Assembly: GCA_023412215.1 (NCBI GenBank)
Contig: JAEYNX010000020.1
Span: 62,001-126,000, forward strand
Direction of reading: 5' to 3'
DNA: 64,000 bases
From: Bacillota bacterium
Lineage (GTDB): Bacteria; Bacillota; Clostridia; Oscillospirales; Ruminococcaceae
Under the pieces are notes generated by a model. The model saw only the letters and a list, made by a program, of their open reading frames with translations, made no database searches and was not told where the DNA came from. Shown in pieces: positions 49,900 to 58,965 of the stretch. The translations under genes were made by a program, and so were the position numbers. Each line of letters starts with the position of its first letter. Position 1 is the first letter of the stretch.

Positions 49900-51210
49900 C
49901 TACTGGTTCTTTGCGAGCAGTTCGTTTACTTTCTTCTCCGCGTTGGCAATCGCGGTAGCAGGGTCGGTCTTGCTGGCAAAGATGGCGTCGGTAATGTTGT
50001 CGATCTCCTTCTTTACCTCGTCGTCGTTGGGCAGACCCATGGTGAGGTCGCTGGACTTTAAGCTTGAAAGGGAGGCATAGTAGTTGGCCTGGCCCTCGAG
50101 AGACTCCATGTCGGACTTGAAGAACGGGTCTTCGGCAGCCTTCTTGGTGGTCGGGAAGATGGAAACGATCTTGCAGAACGCAAGCTGGTTTTCGTCGTTG
50201 GAGATGAAGTTTGCAAACTTAACAGCCTCTTCGGGGTTCTTGCTCTTGGCAGGAACAACGAGGTTCATGATGGCGGCACCGGAGGCGCCGGAGGGGCCGA
50301 GCACGGGGGTGGAAATACCGATCTTCGCGTAAGCGGTGGGGGACTCGTCCTTAAGTCTGGTTACGGTCTGGGGGCCGGCAACGATCATGGCCACCTTATT
50401 GTTGGCAAACAGCTGACGCATGTTATCCCAGTCGTCCCACTTGGTGGTGGGGATTACGCCCGCGGTGCCAAGGTCTTTTAACTTGGTTACAAGCGCTAAC
50501 GCTTCGGGGGTGTTAAAGGCAGCCTTGGTCTTGTCGGCGGTTACCAGCGGGATGTTGTAGTAGCAGAACATGTGATACATGCTCGAGGGGGTGTCTAAGA
50601 AGGCGCCGGTCTTCTCTTTTACAACCTTGGCCATCTCAAACTCTTCGTCGTAGGTTGCCGGAGGTTTCTCAAAACCGGCCTGCTTTAACAGCTCGGTGTT
50701 GTAAACGGTGATGTTCGGTGTGCTGTACCAGGGGAAGGCGTAAACGCCGTCGCCCAGCTTCGCGGAGTTGTACATGGCCTCGCTGTAAATGTCCTTCTGC
50801 TCGGGGGTGGCAACCTTGTCCATATCCAGCAGCGCGCCCTTGCCTGCAAGGGTTAATGCGAGCTGAGACCAGATGTTTACAACGTCGGGCGCATTGTTGG
50901 CAGCGGTAGAGGCCAGCATCTTCTGCTGAATGGCGTCGTAGGGAAGGTCCTGCCAAACAACGCTTACGTTGGGGTTCTCGGCCTTGTATTTGTCGATCAA
51001 ACCGTTGATAAAGTCAGTAAAGGTGGGTTGCAGCGCCAGTGTCCAGAACTCGATGGATACAGGCTCGGCGGGTTTTGCGCTGTCTGCGGCAGATGAAGCG
51101 GCGGCAGAATCAGCCGGTGCAGCGGAAGAGGCCGCAGCGCCGCCGGAAGTACAGGCGGTTGCGCCAACGGTCAACAGAACTGCCATTGCAAAAGCGAATA
51201 ACTTTTTCAT
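49900..51210 (-). CDS. ABC transporter sugar-binding lipoprotein (family 1 extracellular solute-binding)
   Basis: 436 residues. Lipoprotein signal KKLFAFAMAVLLTVGATACT, with the lipid Cys at about 20, then an Ala/Ser linker to about 48. The solute-binding fold follows: VSIEFWTLALQPTFTDFING, ADAIQQ-like helix, DGVYAFPWYSTPNITVYNTE and WDNMRQLFANNKVAMIVAGP. The many aromatic residues suit an oligosaccharide ligand. It is first in the importer operon, under a good promoter with a LacI-type operator. The ligand is not known; the GH9 gene in the neighbourhood suggests a beta-glucan oligomer. Confidence 0.95.
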   Translation of the reverse strand: MKKLFAFAMAVLLTVGATACTSGGAAASSAAPADSAAASSAADSAKPAEPVSIEFWTLALQPTFTDFINGLIDKYKAENPNVSVVWQDLPYDAIQQKMLASTAANNAPDVVNIWSQLALTLAGKGALLDMDKVATPEQKDIYSEAMYNSAKLGDGVYAFPWYSTPNITVYNTELLKQAGFEKPPATYDEEFEMAKVVKEKTGAFLDTPSSMYHMFCYYNIPLVTADKTKAAFNTPEALALVTKLKDLGTAGVIPTTKWDDWDNMRQLFANNKVAMIVAGPQTVTRLKDESPTAYAKIGISTPVLGPSGASGAAIMNLVVPAKSKNPEEAVKFANFISNDENQLAFCKIVSIFPTTKKAAEDPFFKSDMESLEGQANYYASLSSLKSSDLTMGLPNDDEVKKEIDNITDAIFASKTDPATAIANAEKKVNELLAKNQ

Positions 51211-51283
51211 GTAGATTCCTCTCGTTTCCTTTTAGATTTGTTGCAAAGATTTTCGACAGTTTGCCAGTTTGTAAGGGTGTTAA

Positions 51284-51301
51284 TGTGGAACCGCTTTCAC
51301 A
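51284..51301 (-). promoter_or_regulatory. LacI/CcpA-type operator
   Basis: TGTGAAAGCGGTTCCACA on the minus strand, an imperfect 18-base dyad centred on CG, just downstream of the -10. It fits a LacI-family site and is one mismatch from a cre consensus. Confidence 0.7.
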
Positions 51302-51330
51302 AATATATCAGAGTGTATCGCATTTGTCAA
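51302..51330 (-). promoter_or_regulatory. Promoter of the sugar importer operon
   Basis: On the minus strand TTGACA and TATATT, exactly 17 bases apart, about 95 bases before the binding-protein start. Confidence 0.8.
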
Positions 51331-52005
51331 TAATCTTTTTATTTTTGTCGTTTTTTTATGTATTTTTGCTTTAATTATGGCGAAAACGCCATTTTTGACC
51401 TGTTGTTCGCCCCAATCAAGCTGCGTGCAATTAGAAAGCCCTTGCATAAAATGCGCTTTTGGCAGCGAAATGGAATAGTAATTCTTCTTGTGCAATGACG
51501 TTTGAAATGGAGATATTACCCCCGTTTCAAATAGATATTAGGGCGTTTCTGAAAACGGAAAATCGCAGGATATTTCGCTACAAAAGAGCAGATTCAAATC
51601 AAAAAACGCAGGAATACTGTATGTATTCCGAGTATTTTTGATACAGAAGATGCCTTTTGTAGTAGAAATAGACAAGAATTTGGAGTTTTCAGATAGCCCC
51701 TAGTATAAACCAAAAGATCAGAGCCAGTAGTAATGTAGTTTAACCTGCGGCTGTCAAATTTATCTACCACAAGCAAGTACTTCATAGCAGCAAAGGCCGC
51801 AAAAGCAGAACGAGCGAAGCATCGAACAGCCCCGGTAAAATGGGAAGACTGCGCGGCTCTTCAATGAAGGATAAAACAGAAAAGGTTTTCATAAATGCTC
51901 AGAAAATAAAGAGCTCCCGCTCCCGTGTTATCTATCCTGTCGGGGCGCTCACGGCGCGCCCGCAAGGCTGTCGTAAATAGGTACCCTACCCGTTGCAAAA
52001 AGGGA
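51331..52005. other. Gene-poor AT-rich region
   Basis: About 675 bases upstream of the importer promoter. Only short ORFs without ribosome sites occur (e.g. 51495-51641 plus, 51594-51785 minus). GGAATAC-TGTAT-GTATTCC-like palindrome near 51611-51627. No RNA gene recognised. Confidence 0.5.
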
Positions 52006-52206
52006 TTACAGCTCTTCGAGCTGAGACTTAAGCTTGGTGAGGTTGGAATAATAGCGGTCCACCGCCATCAGCGAAACGCCTGCCATCATCTTTGCCTGCT
52101 TAAGCATCTCCGGGTCGTCGCCGAAGGCCTTCACGAAGTTGCCGTTTTTGTTTTCAATATCTCCGTATAGCTGCTGCAATGTTTCAAAAAATTCCGTGCG
52201 GTTCAT
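52006..52206 (-). CDS. Small helical protein downstream of lacI
   Basis: 66 residues: NRTEFFETLQQLYGDIENKN, then AKMMAGVSLMAVDRYYSNLT and a short coiled-coil tail LKSQLEEL. AAAGGTGG precedes the ATG. It is charged, helical, with no membrane segment or signal. It begins 25 bases after the LacI-family gene on the same strand, so it is probably cotranscribed. Function unknown. Confidence 0.65.
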   Translation of the reverse strand: MNRTEFFETLQQLYGDIENKNGNFVKAFGDDPEMLKQAKMMAGVSLMAVDRYYSNLTKLKSQLEEL

Positions 52207-52231
52207 ACTGCACCACCTTTCACTGTAAAGT

Positions 52232-53302
52232 TTATTCCAGGTTCCTGTACCCCAGACGCGTGCCGCAGCTTTCGCGAATGATCAGCTCGGGGGTAAAGTT
52301 CATCTTCATCGGCTCTCCGATGCCTTTAATGGCGCACAGCAGCACCTGAATCACCATCCGCCCGAACAGCTCGCTGTGCTGGTCGATGCTCGTAAGCCTA
52401 GGAACCAGATAATCTGCCAAAAAGAACTGGTCGCAGCTGATAATGGCCACATCCTCGGGCACGTAAAGCCCGCGGTCGGCCAGTGCGCGCTGCACGCCGA
52501 TAGCCACGTTGTCGTTGATGGCCACCACGGCGGTAAAGCGGGCCTTGCGGTCGAGTAAGGTCTCGGCCGCGGCATAGCCGTCCGGCGTGTAGTAGTTGCT
52601 TAAGGCGACAAGGGCGTCGTCTGCCGTAAGCCCCAAGGCGTTCACCGTCGCCTGATAGGCCTTAAGGCGCGTTTCGGTAATTATAACCCCCGGCTCGCCG
52701 CCCGCAAAGGCGATGTGCCGGTGCCCGAGCGAAAAGAGGTAGTTTAAGGCCGTCACAACACCGCTGCCCGTTTCGCGCTCGATAAAAAGGCAGCCGGTAT
52801 CGGGCAGCGGCTTGCCGATTACCACCACGGGCACCACGCGGCTTAAACGCCGCAGCCCCTCGCGGTATTCGTCGCTTACCTCACAGAGGTCTACCTGCCC
52901 GCCGATGATCAGCACCCCGTCCACCTGACGGGTGATCATCATTTGAAAGTACTCCTCCTCCGACTTTTGGCGCTTCTCCTTAAGGGAGTCGGCGCTGAAG
53001 AAGGTGTTGCAGAGAAAAACAGAGTAGCCCGCGTTTAGGGCGGCGCGCTCCACCTGATTAAACATCACCGAGAAGTAAGGGTTGGAGATATCGGGTATAA
53101 TGACCCCAAGCATCATGCTCTGGCGGCTGATTAGGCTGCGCGCGAGGTCGTTGGGGCAGTAGTTATACTTCTCAATTACCTTTTCAACCCGTTCTCTCGT
53201 TTTTGGCGAGACGGGGCCTGTACCGTTTAGCACGCGCGAAACGGTGGTAATGGAGACTTTACTTTCTGCTGCTATCTGTTGAATGGTTACGCGTTCTTTC
53301 AT
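52232..53302 (-). CDS. LacI-family transcriptional regulator of the sugar regulon
   Basis: 356 residues. DNA-binding QQIAAESKVSITTVSRVLNG and hinge YNYCPNDLARSLISRQS; effector domain with LGVIIPDISNPYFSVMFNQV, VDGVLIIGGQVD, HIAFAGGEPGVIITETR and ISCDQFFLADYLVPRLTSID. It shares phrases with the LacI at 43930, so the two are paralogues. It lies between the importer operon and the divergent catabolic genes and should control both; a CG-centred operator sits at the importer promoter. It has its own promoter. Confidence 0.94.
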   Translation of the reverse strand: MKERVTIQQIAAESKVSITTVSRVLNGTGPVSPKTRERVEKVIEKYNYCPNDLARSLISRQSMMLGVIIPDISNPYFSVMFNQVERAALNAGYSVFLCNTFFSADSLKEKRQKSEEEYFQMMITRQVDGVLIIGGQVDLCEVSDEYREGLRRLSRVVPVVVIGKPLPDTGCLFIERETGSGVVTALNYLFSLGHRHIAFAGGEPGVIITETRLKAYQATVNALGLTADDALVALSNYYTPDGYAAAETLLDRKARFTAVVAINDNVAIGVQRALADRGLYVPEDVAIISCDQFFLADYLVPRLTSIDQHSELFGRMVIQVLLCAIKGIGEPMKMNFTPELIIRESCGTRLGYRNLE

Positions 53303-53335
53303 GGGTGTTCCTCTGCCTTACACTTTCATGGCAAT

Positions 53336-53364
53336 AGTATAGCACGATGTTTTGCAATAATCAA
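53336..53364 (-). promoter_or_regulatory. Promoter of the lacI-family gene at 52232
   Basis: On the minus strand TTGATT and TATACT, 17 bases apart, about 35 bases before the start. Confidence 0.7.
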
Positions 53365-53522
53365 CAGAAAACCATTTCATGTTCGCAATAATCCGTGCAA
53401 AACGGTTAATACCGCCCCAAGACAGTACGGAAAAACCGATAAGCATGCAATTTCCATAGTCATTCTTACTAAAATATTACTGGAGACGGGTATGCGCGTT
53501 AGAGATTTGTGTAGGCCGTATA

Positions 53523-53551
53523 TTGACACATCCCTGTAAAAGTGATAATAT
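53523..53551 (+). promoter_or_regulatory. Promoter of the catabolic gene series
   Basis: TTGACA and TAATAT, 17 bases apart, about 260 bases before the ROK kinase start. The leader between (53552-53811) has no other gene. Confidence 0.65.
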
Positions 53552-53811
53552 CGAGCAATAGAAAACCTTTTCATAATTGTACCCGCCCGCCATAAACCCT
53601 TGGCGGATAGTTGCGCGGGGTAAGGGGATGCAAAGCCTTCTATATACTGGACTTTATCGCAAATCACTCGGACATGCAGTCGGTAATGTGTCACAGAACC
53701 AGTCGGTACCCGCACGACAATGTTATACGGTTTTCGCTTTGAAAGCTGGAATGCTGTTCCTTGCCGAGCAGGCATTCTTTCAAAAATACTATTGGAATTG
53801 GTGACTGCATC

Positions 53812-54768
53812 ATGAAAACGTACTTAGGGATGGATTTTGGGGGCACCAAGCTGCTCATCGGCGAGATGGACGGCGAGGGCAACACCCTGCGCAGCAAGCG
53901 TTACGGTACGGGCGCCCAAAATCAGGAGCAGGCCGTAAAAATCCTGCTGAACGCTTTAGAAGATTATCAAAAAACAGTCGGCTTTAAAGGGGAGCTCGCG
54001 GGCGCGGGGCTGGGGATTGTCGGAGTGGTGAACCACACCGAGGGGCTGTGGGTTTCCATCAACCATAACATCACGGCGCCGCCCATTCCGCTGGCGCTTA
54101 TGATCTCGGATAAGCTGAAGGTTCCGGCAGCCATCGATAACGACGTGCGCAGCACGACCACGGCGGAGCTTCTTTGGGGGCACGGCAAGAGGTCTAAGAA
54201 CTTTATCTACTTAAACGTGGGCACCGGCCTTGCCGCCGGGTTTGTGATAGACGGCAGAATCCTGCGCGGCGCCAACAACAACTCGGGCGAGATCGGGCAT
54301 ATGGTCACCGATATCAAGAGCGCGCAGGAGTGCATCTGCGGGCGGTGCGGCTGCGCCGAGAACGTGGTTTCGGGCGTCGGCTTTACACGCAGCGCAAAGG
54401 AGCTTTCCGCCTCTTACAAAACGGCGCTTGAGATCCCCGCCGAGGGGGGTGTGGACGTGGTGGAGCTCTTTCGCCTGGCGGACGAGGGCGACCCCCTTTG
54501 CGTCAAACTCACCGAGCAGGCCGCGGAAACGCTTGCCTGTGTGATGATGAACCTGATACGCGTGAGCGACCCCGACATGTTCATTGTGGGCGGCGGCATT
54601 GTCAGCGACGGCTGGCTCATGAAAAAGGTGCAGGGGGGCCTGTTAAACCCCGCCACCATCCGCGGGCTGCACAACGGCATCGTCCTTTCAAAGTTTATGC
54701 CTCAGAACGCGGGCCTCGCCGGCGCGGGCGCGGTGGCGAGGGTCGCGGCACAGCAGAAGTTGATTTAA
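53812..54768 (+). CDS. ROK-family sugar kinase
   Basis: 318 residues from the ATG at 53812; the ribosome site is weak (GGTGA). The N-terminal phosphate loop is YLGMDFGGTKLLIG, with the catalytic Asp in VPAAIDNDVRSTT, and the ROK zinc cluster CICGRCGCAENVVSG near 180 is complete. The adenosine loop is MFIVGGGIVSDG. Length and zinc site point to glucokinase-like activity on monosaccharide released by the GH9 enzyme. First gene of the plus-strand catabolic series; the next gene starts 22 bases on. Confidence 0.93.
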   Translation: MKTYLGMDFGGTKLLIGEMDGEGNTLRSKRYGTGAQNQEQAVKILLNALEDYQKTVGFKGELAGAGLGIVGVVNHTEGLWVSINHNITAPPIPLALMISDKLKVPAAIDNDVRSTTTAELLWGHGKRSKNFIYLNVGTGLAAGFVIDGRILRGANNNSGEIGHMVTDIKSAQECICGRCGCAENVVSGVGFTRSAKELSASYKTALEIPAEGGVDVVELFRLADEGDPLCVKLTEQAAETLACVMMNLIRVSDPDMFIVGGGIVSDGWLMKKVQGGLLNPATIRGLHNGIVLSKFMPQNAGLAGAGAVARVAAQQKLI

Positions 54769-54790
54769 ATAAGAAATGAGGGAGTCTCTG

Positions 54791-55561
54791 ATGAAACAGC
54801 CTTACCAAGTCAGCATGTTTGTAAGCCCTATGGGGCACGATGTTAATAAGATATCGCCTCGGCTCGTTTCGTGGCTGGAGAAGACCGGCTTATTCAAGGT
54901 GACGGTTGCGGGCGACTGCCCCAGTGCCACCGACACCATCGAGAACTTTATGGGTGACCTAAAGCGCGTCGCGGCGACCGACCTTTTCTTCTTCCTTTGC
55001 CCCGACGACCACTGGACGGACAAGACCATCCGCAAGAACCTGGAGGACGCGGTTGCGGGCGGCACACCGATTCTGTTCTTCCACGGCCTGCACCCCTGCT
55101 ACCGCGACTGGGCCGAGATGGAGAAGATGATCGGCCTGCTGTGGCGTGACGAGGCCTCCCACGGCGACTTTAACTACTGCGACGTAAAGATGACAAAGGT
55201 ACAGCACCCCATCACCGAGGGTGTGACCGGCTTTCACACCAAGGACGAGCTGTTCTGCGGCCTCTCCAATGTGTGGAACGTGGAGATGCAGGTGCTCGCC
55301 ACCGCGTATTCCGACCCGGAGCTGGAATCCCGCTGGAGCATGAAGGGCACGGGCAACCATGAGCCGGTGCTCACGGTAGGGCATTACGGCAAGGCCAGAA
55401 CGGTAGACTTTATTTTAGGCCACCAGTGGACCTACTACACCGGCCACGGATTGCTTGAGGATTCCACCATCGCGTTTCAGCCCCTGCAATTTAAAACACT
55501 CCTGCTCAGAAGCTGCGAGTGGGCCATTACCGGTAAGGTGGAGGCCACGAAAGAGGTGTAA
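54791..55561 (+). CDS. ThuA-like (trehalose-utilisation/GATase-like) protein
   Basis: 256 residues from the ATG at 54791 (GAGGGA seven bases upstream). A flavodoxin/GATase-like fold: QVSMFVSPMGHDVNKISPRL, TDLFFFLCPDDHWTDKTIRK, GTPILFFHGLHPCYRDWAEM, KDELFCGLSNVW and EPVLTVGHYGKARTVDFILG, whose pattern (GH...V) is usual near the end of ThuA domains. Members occur with Gfo/Idh/MocA enzymes in sugar operons; the reaction is not established. It sits between the kinase and the GH9 gene, with a nine-base gap to the latter. Confidence 0.82.
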   Translation: MKQPYQVSMFVSPMGHDVNKISPRLVSWLEKTGLFKVTVAGDCPSATDTIENFMGDLKRVAATDLFFFLCPDDHWTDKTIRKNLEDAVAGGTPILFFHGLHPCYRDWAEMEKMIGLLWRDEASHGDFNYCDVKMTKVQHPITEGVTGFHTKDELFCGLSNVWNVEMQVLATAYSDPELESRWSMKGTGNHEPVLTVGHYGKARTVDFILGHQWTYYTGHGLLEDSTIAFQPLQFKTLLLRSCEWAITGKVEATKEV

Positions 55562-55569
55562 CACGGCCC

Positions 55570-57939
55570 ATGAATAAGGCCTTTTTACAGGAACTGATCG
55601 ATACCAACTTCGTTCACTCGCTGCTGCCGCTGCACGAGGAACGCGCACACGAGGCAAGGCTTAAAAGCAAGCCCGCCCTCGCTGCCAAGATGCTTTGGAG
55701 CGGCAAGCCAAGCGACGCACAGCCGGTAAGCGCCGGGCCGGGCAGCCACGAGGTTGTAGAGACTGCGGACGGCCCCGTGCTCCGCCGCAAGGCGCCCGTG
55801 CGCGCAGACCACTTCCCCGAGGGCTCCACGCCCGACGGGTACTACGCAAACTTCGGCATGGCCGAGATGAAGTTCCTCCTTGACGGAGAAAACTGGGAGG
55901 GGTATCATCGCCTCTCCTTTTCTGTTAAGCCCGAGATTCCGGGCGCGCGCGTGATACACATCAACGTGATGGTGTATAACGAGGGGAAAACCCGCGTGCC
56001 GGATCTCTATTACCGCGAGGGCGCCACCACCTTCACCCTGAAAAACCACGAGTGGAACGACTGCGTGTGGGAGTTCCCCTCCATGCCGCGCGACAGGGTG
56101 ACGGGGCTAAACTTCTACGTGTTTTTAAGCGGGCAGGATACCCCGATGGGGAGCGAGGTCTGCTATGATTTTAGAAATATCAGAATAGAGGCTATCGCCG
56201 AGCCGGAGCTGGAGAAGGGCTGGCAGCCCGCAAAAGGGCAGATCGTCTGCTCCACGGCGGGCTACTGGATGAAGGGCAAAAAAACCGCCGTCGCCAACAT
56301 CGACTGCGAGCAGTTCTCACTCCTCAACGTGGAAACGGGCGAAACAGTGTACACCGCCCCCGTAAAAAAGGAGCGGAACGATCGCGGCACCTTTACCGTG
56401 CTGGATTTTTCAGGCGTGGAGGCGGAGGGCAGCTATATCCTCTCGGCGGGCGGCGCCAAGACCGAGCCCTTTAGCATCTCGCACGACCTTATGGATGAAG
56501 CGGTATGGAAGGTGGTAAACTTTCTCTACTGCCAGCGCTGCGGCGCGCCGGTGGCAAACCGCCACGGCAGCTGCCACTACGACATGGTGGCGGAGCACAA
56601 CGGCGTGAAGCTCTCCTACGCGGGCGGCTGGCACGACGCGGGGGATGTTTCGCAGCAAACCCTGCAAACCGGCGAGATCACCGACGCCCTTTTTGAGATG
56701 GCGGAAAGCTACGAAAAGAACACCCCGCTGTACCGGCGCCTGCTGGAGGAGGCGCAGTGGGGCCTTGAATTCCTGCTGCGCACCCGTTTCGGCGACGGCT
56801 ACCGCGCAACGAGCGCGGGCGCGGTGCGCTGGACGAATGGTAAGATCGGCGATATGGACGACATCACCGTAAACGTACACAACCACGCGTTTGAAAACTT
56901 TATGCTCGCGGGGGTGGAGGCCAACGCGGCCTACGCGCTGCGCGAGGCGGACGCCGAGTTTGCGTGGGGGAGCTTAAAGGCCGCGCGGGAGGACTTCTCG
57001 TTTGCCCGTGAGCGCTTTGCCGCCCGCGGTATGGAGCTGTCGCACTACTCCGAGCACACCTATAACGCCTCGCTTTCGCAGTACTACGCCTGTATCACCT
57101 GGGCGGCGGCGGCCATTTGCCGCGCGTCGGGCGGCGACGAGGCGCATGCCGCCATCGCGCGGGAGTATGCGCGCAAGCTGCTCGCCTGTCAGGACACCGG
57201 CGAGGCGGGCATCGCGCTCACCGGCTTTTTCTATCGCGACGAAACCCAAAAGAGTATCCTGCACTTCTGCCACCAGTCGCGCGAACAGCAGTTTATGCAG
57301 GCGCTCAAGCTCTTGTGCCTCACCCAGCCCGACTGCCCCGACCGTGAGTTGTGGGAGGGCGCCATGCATCGGTATGGCGGCTACCTGCTCGGCCTGATGA
57401 CCTACACCGCGCCCTACGGCATAATCCCCGCGGGCGTTTACCGATTAGACGAGCCCGCCGACCAAGCCACCTTTGAACTGCTGCACCCGTTTGTAAAATA
57501 CGAACAGGAGTACGAAAACTATATCAAGCAGCTTGCCGCGGGGGTAAGTTTGGGCAATAACCACGTGCTGCGCTGCTTCCCCGTGTGGTTCTCGTTCAGG
57601 GGCAATCTCGCCGTGCAGCTCGCCATGGGCAAGGGGGCGTCGCTGCTCGCGCGGTATTTCGGCGACGATAAGCTTTTGGAGATTGCACGTGAGCAATTCT
57701 ACTGGCTGTGGGGCAAAAACCCCTTCGGCCAGTCGCTGATGTACGGCATGGGCCATAACTACCCCGCGCAGTACGCGATACTGCCCGGCGAGGCCGCCGG
57801 GGAGCTGCCCGTGGGCATTGAGACCTACGGCAACGAGGATATACCCTACTGGCCGCAGAACAACAACGCCACCTACCGCGAGGTGTGGACGACCCCCGCC
57901 GGGCGGTTCTTATGGATGGCGGCAGACCTTTATGGCTAA
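55570..57939 (+). CDS. Cytoplasmic glycoside hydrolase family 9 enzyme
   Basis: 789 residues, no signal peptide. Residues 1-215 form a beta-rich N-terminal module; about 217-305 an Ig-like module of the CelD_N type (KKTAVANIDCEQFSLLNVET). The (alpha/alpha)6 catalytic domain follows, with GGWHDAGD at 353-360 (the catalytic Asp pair of GH9) and a C-terminal NNATYREVWTTPAGRFLWMA that holds a likely acid Glu. It would cleave imported beta-1,4-gluco-oligosaccharides or related glucosides in the cytoplasm. GAGGTG precedes the ATG. It lies in the kinase-ThuA-GH9-Gfo series next to a sugar importer. Confidence 0.88.
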   Translation: MNKAFLQELIDTNFVHSLLPLHEERAHEARLKSKPALAAKMLWSGKPSDAQPVSAGPGSHEVVETADGPVLRRKAPVRADHFPEGSTPDGYYANFGMAEMKFLLDGENWEGYHRLSFSVKPEIPGARVIHINVMVYNEGKTRVPDLYYREGATTFTLKNHEWNDCVWEFPSMPRDRVTGLNFYVFLSGQDTPMGSEVCYDFRNIRIEAIAEPELEKGWQPAKGQIVCSTAGYWMKGKKTAVANIDCEQFSLLNVETGETVYTAPVKKERNDRGTFTVLDFSGVEAEGSYILSAGGAKTEPFSISHDLMDEAVWKVVNFLYCQRCGAPVANRHGSCHYDMVAEHNGVKLSYAGGWHDAGDVSQQTLQTGEITDALFEMAESYEKNTPLYRRLLEEAQWGLEFLLRTRFGDGYRATSAGAVRWTNGKIGDMDDITVNVHNHAFENFMLAGVEANAAYALREADAEFAWGSLKAAREDFSFARERFAARGMELSHYSEHTYNASLSQYYACITWAAAAICRASGGDEAHAAIAREYARKLLACQDTGEAGIALTGFFYRDETQKSILHFCHQSREQQFMQALKLLCLTQPDCPDRELWEGAMHRYGGYLLGLMTYTAPYGIIPAGVYRLDEPADQATFELLHPFVKYEQEYENYIKQLAAGVSLGNNHVLRCFPVWFSFRGNLAVQLAMGKGASLLARYFGDDKLLEIAREQFYWLWGKNPFGQSLMYGMGHNYPAQYAILPGEAAGELPVGIETYGNEDIPYWPQNNNATYREVWTTPAGRFLWMAADLYG

Positions 57940-57954
57940 TCCCCATGGCGGGAA

Positions 57955-58032
57955 AGACCGGCGCAATGCGCTGTTGCAGAGTCAGCTTAAAACGGCCATT
58001 CGGCGGCTGAATGCCGCCCGCGCCGTTTATTG
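57955..58032. repeat. Nested hairpin between GH9 and Gfo genes
   Basis: AAACGGC and GCCGTTT enclose CGGCGG-CTGAAT-CCGCC-like arms. It resembles the GC-rich hairpins at about 20150 and 42460. Confidence 0.5.
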
Positions 58033-58057
58033 AATAGTACTACAGGGAGGAACAAGC

Positions 58058-58906
58058 ATGATACGTGTAGGCATGGTAGACCGCTTTTTGGATAACTGGC
58101 ACACCAACCACTACCCCGACTATTTTCGTCTTGCCGCGCAGACGCACGGCTTTGATATGGATATCACCGACGTGTGGGCGGAAGAGGATGCCCCCGGCGG
58201 CGGGCTGACCACCGAGGAGTGGTGCCGCCTAAAGCAGACGCGCGCCGCCAAAACCGAGGAGGAGTTTCTTGAGCGCGTGGACGCCATTATGGTGATGTGC
58301 GCCGACGACTGCCTGCCGCACGAGGGCCTGGCGCAAAAGGCGCTCGCGAGCGGCAAGCCCGTGTACTGCGACAAAACCTTCGCCCCCTCATTGGAGGCGG
58401 CGGTGCGCATGTTTGACCGCGCTAAGCAGTACAACACCCCGATGTTTACCTGCTCGGCGCAGCGCTACTGCATCGAGCTGCAGAACTTTATGCGCCTGTA
58501 CGGGCGCAAGGCGGTCTACTGCGCCACCACCGGCCCCGGCGACATGGTGAACTACTCTATCCACCAGTATGAGATGATACAGGCGGTGATGGGTACGGGG
58601 GCTGTGCGCTGCCGCTCGGAGGGCACCGGCAACGTGAGGCAGTTTCACTATGAGTATGAGGACGGCAGGCGAGCAAGCTTCACGCAGGGCCCGGGTGTGC
58701 CGTTTCGCATGATCGCGCACAACGGCGCGGGCTGCGAGGACATCGCCGTAACCGACTACTACACCGGCTTTATGTACGCCCTCTGCCGCTTTTTTAATGA
58801 TAAAAAGCCGCCGGTGGCGAGGGAAGACACCCTTGAAATCATGGCGATGCAGCAGGCGGCGAGAAACGCCCTGCTTACCCCCGACGAGTGGGTGCCGGTT
58901 GACTAA
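58058..58906 (+). CDS. Gfo/Idh/MocA-like oxidoreductase
   Basis: 282 residues, shorter than the usual 330-390. The Rossmann half includes VDAIMVMCADDCLPHEGLAQ and the family segment GKPVYCDKTFAPSLEAAVRM, with Asp-Lys in place of Glu-Lys. The second half (from about 125) holds AQRYCIELQNFMRLYG, YSIHQYEMIQAVMG with the His near the active site, and a short beta sheet. The N-terminus (IRVGMVDRFLDNWHTNHYPD) lacks a clear GxGxxG, so cofactor binding may be altered. AGGGAGGA precedes the ATG. Probably acts on a sugar or its oxidised form within the regulon. Confidence 0.83.
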   Translation: MIRVGMVDRFLDNWHTNHYPDYFRLAAQTHGFDMDITDVWAEEDAPGGGLTTEEWCRLKQTRAAKTEEEFLERVDAIMVMCADDCLPHEGLAQKALASGKPVYCDKTFAPSLEAAVRMFDRAKQYNTPMFTCSAQRYCIELQNFMRLYGRKAVYCATTGPGDMVNYSIHQYEMIQAVMGTGAVRCRSEGTGNVRQFHYEYEDGRRASFTQGPGVPFRMIAHNGAGCEDIAVTDYYTGFMYALCRFFNDKKPPVAREDTLEIMAMQQAARNALLTPDEWVPVD

Positions 58907-58965
58907 AACCGTAGATAATATAAAATAAAAAGGGCGTTACGCCCTATACAGAGAGGAATATTACT

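Noticed and set aside
51495..51641. Small ORF upstream of the importer
   Set aside because: No ribosome site, in a gene-poor AT-rich region; chance ORF more likely.
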